Part shown: one piece after another, positions 1-4,664 of the stretch
Layout of the letters: each line of letters starts with the position of its first letter
Position numbering within the stretch: the stretch's first letter is position 1
Assembly: GCA_019313765.1 (NCBI GenBank)
Contig: JAFDAP010000040.1
Coordinates: 1-9,329, forward strand
DNA: 9,329 nucleotides
DNA from: Deltaproteobacteria bacterium
GTDB lineage: Bacteria; Desulfobacterota; DSM-4660; Desulfatiglandales; Desulfatiglandaceae
Direction: 5' to 3'
Notes under the pieces: model-generated
Databases searched by the model: none
The model's input: the letters and a program-made list of their open reading frames with translations, nothing else
Told to the model about the DNA's origin: nothing
Position numbers and translations under genes: made by a program

Positions 1-8
1 GCTATGAA

Positions 9-120
9 CGAAAACCCCATTATTTGTCATTTCGACCGAAGGGAGAAATCCTAAATCTCAACATTAACAATACAATAAGATTTCTCGCTACGCTCGAAAT
101 GACAGTTTTCTTAGTTTTCG
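9..120. repeat. Imperfect palindromic intergenic repeat upstream of the decarboxylase gene
   Basis: The arms at 25-50 and 79-104 are reverse complements at 23 of 26 positions. The core is TGTCATTTCGA...GAGAAATC, and the three mismatches are evenly spaced (arm positions 12, 15 and 18). The symmetry continues outward: CGAAAAC (9-15) pairs with GTTTTCG (114-120) after an equal 9-base spacer on each side. The loop (51-78) is AT-rich. Repeats with this TTTCGA...GAGAAAT core are, from memory, dispersed in many copies in some Desulfobacterota and Bacteroidetes genomes. No flanking direct repeat was found. The T-rich tract after 104 means the hairpin could also end transcription from a gene to the left. 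The rest of 1-212 shows no gene and no convincing promoter. Confidence 0.75.
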
Positions 121-212
121 GTCGGGCACTAATTAAAATGCATTATGGCTGACTACAATGCTTAAGGTGAACGGATGAAAATTAATTAAAAACCTCAAAA
201 AAGGCAATTAAA

Positions 213-1355
213 ATGACGGCCAATGAAATCCTGGATATGTTACATGGCACGCTTCATACGACAGGGATATACAACTTCCAATGGAATATCGTTGTTATGT
301 GGTGTGTGGGCTTGCTGTTCATATACTTGGCTATTGCAAAAAAATATGAACCCCTTCTGTTGCTCCCCATCGGTTTTGGAATCTTTATCGTAAATTTTCC
401 CCTTGTACCGCTCATGGGTCATTCCCACGGCCATGCCCAGCTCTTGCAGGTATTTTACCATTACGGGCTTGAATGGGAGATCATCCCCTGCATCATCTTT
501 TTAGGCTTAGGGGCCATGACCGATTTCGGCCCGCTCATTGCCAATCCCAAGACCCTGCTTATAGGCGCGGGCGCACAATTAGGTGTTTTCATCACATTTA
601 CCGGCACCGTTCTGGTGGGCTTTACACTCAAGGAGGCCGCGTCCGTGAGCATCATTGGCGGGGCAGACGGACCCACGACCATTTATTTGACCCAACATCT
701 GGCTCCACAGCTTTTAGGTCCCAATGCATTAGCTGCCTATTCTTACATGGCCATGGTGCCCCTTATTCAACCACCTATTATAAGATTGTTGACAAATGCC
801 AGGGAAAGAAAGATTCGTATGCGCCAGTTGCGATCCGTATCAAGGCAGGAAAAGATCATTTTTCCCTTAGTCACTGCCGGCATCATCGCACTTCTCGTGC
901 CTTCCGTCATCCCTTTAATGGGCATGTTTATGTTAGGCAACCTCATGAAAGAAAGCGGTGTTGTGGAGAGACTGACCGAATCGGCACAGGGCTCATTGAT
1001 GAACATTGTGACCATCTTTTTGGGTATTTCAGTGGGTGCCACCATGCATGCGGACAAATTCCTGAGCTGGAAGCCGCTTTTTATTTTCAGCCTTGGTCTC
1101 ATAGATTTTGGGGTCTGTACCATGGGCGGCATCCTGACCGTCAAGATTATGAATCTTTTTATCAAAGAAAAGATCAACCCCATAATCGGCGCGGCAGGGG
1201 TTTCCGCCGTGCCCATGGCGGCAAGGGTATCCCAGATGGTGGGCATGAAATATGACAAGACAAATCATCTTCTGATGCATGCCATGGGACCCAACCTTGC
1301 CGGAGTAATCGGGTCTGCGGCTGCGGCCGGTATGTTCATTGCAATGTTTGATTGA
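213..1355 (+). CDS. mmdB: Na+-translocating acyl-CoA decarboxylase, beta subunit (OadB/GcdB/MmdB family)
   Basis: This polytopic inner-membrane subunit decarboxylates carboxybiotin and couples the reaction to Na+ export. The 380-residue protein is close to the usual length of MmdB/GcdB subunits. It carries the family hallmarks: GGADGPTTIYL at 149-159 and NPIIGAAGVSAVP at 322-334. The functional residues described for Klebsiella OadB (D203, Y229, N373, G377, S382, R389; recalled, not looked up) all fall here at a constant offset of 51: D152, Y178, N322, G326, S331 and R338. The active-site and Na+ path therefore look intact. Hydrophobic segments fill most of the chain. A short histidine-rich loop, GHSHGHAQ (69-76), is unusual. 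An AAGG 8 bases upstream supports the ATG start. The stop codon lies inside the 8-bp direct repeat of the downstream mobile element. The family covers oxaloacetate, glutaconyl-CoA and methylmalonyl-CoA pumps. The MmdA-type carboxyltransferase nearby favours the last; family certain, substrate inferred. Confidence 0.95.
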   Translation: MTANEILDMLHGTLHTTGIYNFQWNIVVMWCVGLLFIYLAIAKKYEPLLLLPIGFGIFIVNFPLVPLMGHSHGHAQLLQVFYHYGLEWEIIPCIIFLGLGAMTDFGPLIANPKTLLIGAGAQLGVFITFTGTVLVGFTLKEAASVSIIGGADGPTTIYLTQHLAPQLLGPNALAAYSYMAMVPLIQPPIIRLLTNARERKIRMRQLRSVSRQEKIIFPLVTAGIIALLVPSVIPLMGMFMLGNLMKESGVVERLTESAQGSLMNIVTIFLGISVGATMHADKFLSWKPLFIFSLGLIDFGVCTMGGILTVKIMNLFIKEKINPIIGAAGVSAVPMAARVSQMVGMKYDKTNHLLMHAMGPNLAGVIGSAAAAGMFIAMFD

Positions 1356-1357
1356 TA
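1350..1357. repeat. Left flanking direct repeat (candidate target-site duplication)
   Basis: GATTGATA, identical to 1582-1589 and directly abutting the GTAACT terminus of the 1358-1581 element. It contains the last sense codon (GAT) and the TGA stop of the beta subunit gene. Confidence 0.7.
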
Positions 1358-1581
1358 GTAACTGGTCAGGTTCAGCGTTCAGGGGTTCACGGTTCAGGGT
1401 TGGATTGATGAAAGACAGGTTCGATTTTGAACCGAATGCAGAGTTCATCCGGTTCTTGCAGGACGCCGGGCGCTATTGGACACAAATCCGGAGTGGGTTC
1501 TATGTCGCCTAAGAAATATGAAGAAAATTCCAAAGCGATTAACCGTGAACTGTGAACCGTGAACCTTACAACCTGAGTTAC
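1358..1581. mobile_element. 224-bp MITE-like non-autonomous element
   Basis: The ends are inverted repeats: GTAACT at 1358-1363 against AGTTAC at 1576-1581. Inside these, 1368-1394 and 1541-1566 are near-perfect reverse complements built from GGTTCA-type heptamers, with one indel and few mismatches. The termini directly abut a perfect 8-bp direct repeat, GATTGATA (1350-1357 and 1582-1589), the signature of transposition with target duplication. There is no transposase. The interior has a GGTTC/GAACC hairpin (1418-1433) and a 34-codon ATG frame (1408-1512, beginning MKDRFDFEPN) that I do not recognise and that lacks a good ribosome binding site. Removing the element with one repeat copy joins the beta subunit stop to the next start across 28 bp, so it probably landed inside an operon. 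GTTCACG repeats also occur as plain tandem microsatellites, but the abutting duplication argues for an inserted element. Confidence 0.7.
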
Positions 1582-1589
1582 GATTGATA
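1582..1589. repeat. Right flanking direct repeat (candidate target-site duplication)
   Basis: GATTGATA, identical to 1350-1357, immediately after the AGTTAC terminus of the 1358-1581 element. The 26 bases after it lead to the ATG at 1616 and carry that gene's AAGG ribosome binding site. Confidence 0.7.
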
Positions 1590-1615
1590 AACAAAGCATC
1601 TTATAAGGTTGAAAA

Positions 1616-2083
1616 ATGAAGAATCTAATAACTTTTTTTGTGCTATTGTGTTTATGTTATCCCTTTTCTGCCGGCGCGGAGGACTTTCTTGGGGCCCCTG
1701 TTATCCCGCAGGGGGAAGAGACCATTAGAACAGACGCCCGGTTGGAGTTGAAGACCCGGCTATCCCATGATCAGGTCGTTCTATTTTACAGGGAGGCCCT
1801 GAAAGGGTTTCAGGACATCAAATTCCGCGAGTGGGAGGACTCCACTTATATAGAAGACGATGGAAAACTCAAGTGGCATTCCATTACCATCTCAAAAGGG
1901 GATGAAAAGGGAACCACCGTCACCATTGTGAAGGACAACTGGACCTGGATTATCGGGACCCTTGTTCTCAGATATATCGGCGTTTTTGCGGTCCTTATGA
2001 TCCTGTTTATAGGGATGTCAGTTTCAGGGAAAATTATATCAGGTATTGTCAAAAAAAAGGAGGCGGGAAAGGCAGTGAGTTAA
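1616..2083 (+). CDS. Single-span membrane protein with exported domain, candidate small subunit of the Na+ pump
   Basis: The 155-residue product has a signal-peptide-like N terminus (residues 1-21; basic start, hydrophobic core, possible cleavage after SAGA). A charged domain of about 85 residues (22-108) is predicted outside the cytoplasm. A strong membrane segment (about 111-142, containing RYIGVFAVLMILFIGM) leads to a short basic tail ending KKKEAGKAVS. It follows the beta subunit gene, from which only the 224-bp element separates it, and its stop overlaps the carboxyltransferase stop. The small gamma/delta subunit (OadG/MmdD) expected in such pumps is otherwise missing, and the membrane segment resembles the OadG span in composition. 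However, known OadG proteins have an N-terminal span and a cytoplasmic tail, so the layout here is reversed. The role as an assembly or anchor subunit is inferred from position. AAGG at 1604-1607 supports the start. Confidence 0.8.
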   Translation: MKNLITFFVLLCLCYPFSAGAEDFLGAPVIPQGEETIRTDARLELKTRLSHDQVVLFYREALKGFQDIKFREWEDSTYIEDDGKLKWHSITISKGDEKGTTVTIVKDNWTWIIGTLVLRYIGVFAVLMILFIGMSVSGKIISGIVKKKEAGKAVS

Positions 2084-3630
2084 AGGGGAACGTTTCCATG
2101 CTTTCTCTCGGGTATGGAAGTCCTTTTGGTTTGAAGCATGGTCAGGGCCTTGATCAGCCTTGGCCTGGTATTTTCCGGAAATATTATCTGATCAATGTAA
2201 CCCAGTTCCGCGGCCCTGAAGGGGCTGGCAAAATTATTCCTGTACTCTTCAACTAATCTCTCCCTGGTTGATCCCGGATCATCTGCCTCGGAAATCTCTT
2301 TTTTGAAGATAATGTTGGCTGCCCCGTCAGGTCCCATTACAGCGATCTCGGCGGTCGGGTAGGCATAGTTGATATCGGCTGCAAGGTGTTTGCCGGACAT
2401 GGCAATATAGGCCCCGCCGTAAGCCTTGCGGGTGACCACCGTCATCTTCGGGACCGTGGCTTCGGAATATGCGTAAATGATCTTGGCGCCATGCTTGATG
2501 ATGCCCCCGTATTCCTGGTTTATTCCCGGCAGATATCCCGGAACATCCACAAACGTAATTAGGGGAAGATTAAAGGCGTCACACGTCCGGACAAACCTGG
2601 CGCATTTTACAGAGGCGTCGCAATCCAGACAGCCCGCTAAAAATTTGGGCTGGTTGGCGATAATTCCCACGGCAATGCCGCTCAGACGGCCAAAGCCGAC
2701 TACCATGTTTTTTGCATAGTGTTTCTGGACCTCTGAGAACTCTTTGTTATCCAATACCGTGCGGATGATTTCCTTTATATCATATGGCAGCCTGGGATTT
2801 GCGGGCACTATTTCGTTCAGCGATGCATCGGTACGATCAGGATCATCTGTACATTCCACTATAGGTGTGATCTCGCGGTAATTCTGGGGCAGGTATGAGA
2901 GAATCTCTTTAACCCTGTCAAGGGCTGCCTGGTCCGAATCCTCGGCAAAGTGGGCCACACCGCTTTTGGTGTTATGGGTCATGGCGCCACCGAGTTCCTC
3001 CGCGGTAACCTCCTCGGATGTGACCGCCTTGATGACCTGAGGACCTGTGATAAACATGTTGCTGCTCTTTTTGACCATGATGGTGAAATCAGTGAGGGCC
3101 GGCGAATAAACTGCACCCCCTGCACACGGTCCCATTATCACCGATATCTGAGGGATGACCCCGGAACTCCAGACATTTCTTTTGAATATTTCCCCGTAGC
3201 CTCCAAGGCTCCTGACCCCTTCCTGGATCCTGGCCCCTCCAGAGTCATTCAATCCGACCATGGGCGCACCACTTCTAATGGCCAGGTCCATGACCTTGCA
3301 GACCTTATCCCCGAACGGGCCGCTCAGGGAGCCCCCGAATACCGTGAAATCCTGGGCAAAGAGAAAAACCGTTCTCCCGTTTATAGTGCCGTAACCTGTC
3401 ACCACGCCATCGCCGGGAATCTTATTTTTCTCCATGCCAAAATCGTGGCACCTGTGGACGACAAACTTGTCAATTTCCTGGAAACTGCCCTTATCAAGAA
3501 GATAATCTATCCGTTCCCTTGCTGTCTGTTTCCCTTTGGCGTGCTGCTGGTCAATGCGTTTTTGACCGCCACCTAACTCCGCCTCAAGGTTTCTATTCTC
3601 CAGTTCCTTGATCTTGTCTTCCATGTCCAT
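2080..3630 (-). CDS. mmdA: Acyl-CoA carboxyltransferase, probable methylmalonyl-CoA decarboxylase alpha subunit
   Basis: This cytoplasmic subunit transfers the carboxyl group from an acyl-CoA to biotin on the carrier. The 516-residue chain has both crotonase-fold carboxyltransferase halves. The N half has NDSGGARIQEGV (128-139) and the oxyanion-hole segment GPCAGGAVYSPA (167-178). The C half has VDVPGYLPG (361-369) and RKAYGGAYIAMSGKH (401-415). AEIAVMGPDGAANIIF (428-443) resembles MmdA and transcarboxylase 12S more than PccB. PccB, as I recall, has Asp at the specificity position after GGAY, where this protein has Ile409. I chose the ATG at 3630, 11 codons inside the longest frame, because GGGAGGT lies 6 bases upstream; the product then begins MDMEDKIKELENRN, like MmdA proteins. 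No biotin carboxylase gene is nearby. The biotin carrier lies 367 bp upstream on the same strand. The stop shares TTAA with the convergent gene. Propionyl-CoA carboxylase beta subunit is the main alternative. Confidence 0.92.
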   Translation of the reverse strand: MDMEDKIKELENRNLEAELGGGQKRIDQQHAKGKQTARERIDYLLDKGSFQEIDKFVVHRCHDFGMEKNKIPGDGVVTGYGTINGRTVFLFAQDFTVFGGSLSGPFGDKVCKVMDLAIRSGAPMVGLNDSGGARIQEGVRSLGGYGEIFKRNVWSSGVIPQISVIMGPCAGGAVYSPALTDFTIMVKKSSNMFITGPQVIKAVTSEEVTAEELGGAMTHNTKSGVAHFAEDSDQAALDRVKEILSYLPQNYREITPIVECTDDPDRTDASLNEIVPANPRLPYDIKEIIRTVLDNKEFSEVQKHYAKNMVVGFGRLSGIAVGIIANQPKFLAGCLDCDASVKCARFVRTCDAFNLPLITFVDVPGYLPGINQEYGGIIKHGAKIIYAYSEATVPKMTVVTRKAYGGAYIAMSGKHLAADINYAYPTAEIAVMGPDGAANIIFKKEISEADDPGSTRERLVEEYRNNFASPFRAAELGYIDQIIFPENTRPRLIKALTMLQTKRTSIPERKHGNVPL

Positions 3631-3997
3631 AAATGGACCTCCCGGCATAAAACCCATATGCAAAAAAAGATTGATTGAAAAATCAGATAAGAAAGTAACA
3701 TGGCAAGAAGTCTGTCCGATAACAGGCTTCTGCTATGACCGTCTGTAGGCTCCAACGAGGTTTCTTGGCTGACTCAAAACATTCTCAAAGTTGTCTAACG
3801 GTAATCCCTCGGGCGTTTTGGGACTACCTGACTCGATCAAAGTTCATGGTCTTCGACCTGTCTTCTAAATTTTCCCTCGGCCTCTTGACGAAACTATTTT
3901 CAGCCCTGATCCTATTGCTTTTAAACAAACGGACTTCAAAGAATGATGCTTTTTATAAGCTAACGTATTGTGCAAAAAGGTTTTTTTACTTAAAAAA
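3631..3997 (-). other. Intergenic region between biotin carrier and carboxyltransferase genes
   Basis: No intact gene was found in 367 bp, apart from the ribosome binding site near 3640. Two minus-strand stretches look faintly coding. One is a 35-codon TTG frame, 3840-3733, containing KTPEGLPLDNFENVL. The other is an overlapping frame, 3847-3683, interrupted by TAG and TGA and ending in a 33-residue run with ESAKKPRWSLQTVIAEACY. These may be remains of a decayed gene or chance. There is no clear hairpin-plus-T terminator after the carrier gene and no good -35/-10 pair for the carboxyltransferase, so read-through from the promoter near 4340 is possible. Confidence 0.4.
3637..3643 (-). promoter_or_regulatory. 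Ribosome binding site deciding the carboxyltransferase start
   Basis: GGGAGGT on the minus strand, 6 bases before the ATG at 3630-3628. The longer in-frame start at 3663 has only an AT-rich stretch before it, so the shorter protein is preferred. Confidence 0.8.
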
Positions 3998-4210
3998 TCA
4001 CTCAAGCACGATCATAACGGCTTCCGCTTCCATGGTGTCGCCTTTTTTGCATTTTATCTCTTTTACCGTGCCGGACGCTTCCGCGACTATAGGCAATTCC
4101 ATTTTCATGGCCTCAAGGATAATGACCTCGTCTCCATCATTTACCGTATCACCCACGTTCACTTTCACTTCAAGCACCTTTCCACCCATGGGGGCTATGA
4201 TTTCACTCAC
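3998..4210 (-). CDS. mmdC: Minimal biotin carboxyl carrier protein (biotinyl domain)
   Basis: This 70-residue protein is essentially one biotinyl/lipoyl-attachment domain. The biotinylation motif EAMKME has its acceptor at Lys36. It is preceded by the typical half IIAPMGGKVLEVKVNVGDTV (residues 4-23) and followed by VAEASGTVKEIKCKKGDTME (42-61). The acceptor would shuttle the carboxyl group from the carboxyltransferase to the membrane beta subunit. The start is GTG: a stop lies seven codons upstream in frame, no ATG intervenes, and GGAGGT sits 7 bases before the GTG. Gamma subunits of methylmalonyl-CoA and glutaconyl-CoA decarboxylases usually carry a long Ala/Pro-rich linker ahead of this domain. 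That linker is absent, so docking to the membrane must use another contact. It is the first gene of the minus-strand unit. The symbol rests on context; a shared carrier for other carboxylases is possible. Confidence 0.93.
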   Translation of the reverse strand: MSEIIAPMGGKVLEVKVNVGDTVNDGDEVIILEAMKMELPIVAEASGTVKEIKCKKGDTMEAEAVMIVLE

Positions 4211-4217
4211 GACAACT

Positions 4218-4223
4218 ACCTCC
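4218..4223 (-). promoter_or_regulatory. Ribosome binding site for the GTG start of the biotin carrier
   Basis: GGAGGT on the minus strand, 7 bases before the GTG at 4210-4208. It fixes the start because no ATG occurs between the upstream in-frame TAA and this GTG. Confidence 0.8.
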
Positions 4224-4335
4224 TGAAATTATATATTTTTCAAACCGTCCGCCTTTGCCCTGAAATGACTTCCCCAGTTCCCATTTAAACCGCCGAAGAA
4301 GCCTAATTTTCAAGACATTTCTGTAAGGCTGCCCT

Positions 4336-4363
4336 ATAATATTTAACACACCCCCTTTGTCAA
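4336..4363 (-). promoter_or_regulatory. Sigma-70-like promoter facing the biotin carrier and carboxyltransferase genes
   Basis: The minus strand has TTGACA (4363-4358, perfect -35) and TATTAT (4341-4336, 5 of 6 to the -10 consensus) separated by 16 bases. Transcription would begin near 4329 and leave a leader of roughly 120 nt before the GTG start. This is the best promoter match I found in the window. It lies inside a spurious-looking 102-codon minus-strand frame (4511-4203). Confidence 0.55.
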
Positions 4364-4524
4364 GAACAATATGTGAAAAACCGCTCAATTCGTCTGAAAA
4401 CACGGGGGTGCTCTCCAGACCGACCTGATGTCCAAATTTTTGAGCAAAGTCCTGAAAATTAGGGGGATTGCAGTCACTAAATAAATAGCTTCTACTTGAA
4501 AGAACAATCAAGGAGACATAATTC

Positions 4525-4551
4525 TTGACATAACCTGCTAAATTATATAAA
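4525..4551 (+). promoter_or_regulatory. Possible sigma-70 promoter for pilC-pilS
   Basis: A perfect TTGACA (4525-4530) is followed by TATAAA (4546-4551) after a short 15-base spacer. A 17-base spacer would give the weaker TAAACT. Transcription from here would leave a leader of about 105-110 nt. No sigma-54 GG-N10-GC element was seen, although pilus genes are often sigma-54 dependent. Confidence 0.35.
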
Positions 4552-4614
4552 CTTATATTAATAGATTTTTAAAAAATAGAAAATTAGGGTAATAAGGTAT
4601 AAAATCCATTGATT

Positions 4615-4658
4615 AGGAGAACCTACTCCTTTTTCGACTTTGAAAAGGCCTAAGGAGG
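4615..4658 (+). promoter_or_regulatory. Competing hairpins around the pilC ribosome binding site
   Basis: CTCCT at 4626-4630 can pair with AGGAG at 4615-4619. That gives a short hairpin with a 6-base loop followed by four Ts, like a weak attenuator. The overlapping CTCCTT (4626-4631) is also fully complementary to AAGGAG (4652-4657), the pilC ribosome binding site. A third pairing, CCTTTT (4628-4633) with AAAAGG (4643-4648), is possible. These stems exclude one another, which could allow control of pilC translation. The stems are short and may be chance. Confidence 0.25.
4652..4658 (+). promoter_or_regulatory. Ribosome binding site of pilC
   Basis: AAGGAGG, 6 bases before the ATG at 4665. 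It is the strongest ribosome binding site in the right half and fixes the pilC start. Confidence 0.85.
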
Positions 4659-4664
4659 ACAACT

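Larger units (their letters stand above)
4211..4664. other. Divergent intergenic region between the pump and pilus units
   Basis: This region separates the minus-strand biotin carrier from the plus-strand pilC. It holds a promoter on each strand and competing hairpins before pilC. A minus-strand frame of 102 codons from a TTG at 4511 (open without a start back to about 4567) ends by overlapping the carrier start by 8 bases (GTGAGTGA). It has no ATG, no ribosome binding site and no family I recognise, and the left-facing promoter sits inside it, so I do not call it a gene. The stretch 4530-4610 is very AT-rich. Confidence 0.5.

Noticed and set aside
473..1255. 260-codon plus-strand frame
   Set aside because: It runs inside the well-supported beta subunit gene in another frame, and its composition (rich in His, Arg and Cys) resembles no protein family.
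1368..1566. CRISPR-like or simple tandem repeat reading of the GGTTCA heptamers
   Set aside because: The copies are arranged as two inverted arms bounded by GTAACT ends and an 8-bp direct repeat, not as regularly spaced direct repeats with spacers.
2950..3576. 208-codon plus-strand frame
   Set aside because: It is antisense to the conserved carboxyltransferase gene, with no ribosome binding site and no recognisable domain.
3659..3978. Direct repeat TGCAAAAA at 3659-3666 and 3971-3978, as if flanking an inserted element
   Set aside because: The repeat is A-rich and short, and the enclosed ends show no inverted repeats, so chance is likely.
3735..4226. 163-codon plus-strand frame spanning the biotin carrier region
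   Set aside because: Its second half is the antisense of the biotinyl domain and its first half covers the non-coding gap; no signal supports translation.
4335..4340. TATAAT on the plus strand as a -10 box
   Set aside because: No acceptable -35 lies 16-18 bases upstream, and the sequence is the opposite strand of the better minus-strand promoter.
4203..4511. 102-codon minus-strand frame overlapping the carrier start
   Set aside because: It has only a TTG start, no ribosome binding site, no family I recognise and an internal promoter. It is kept as a finding rather than called as a gene.
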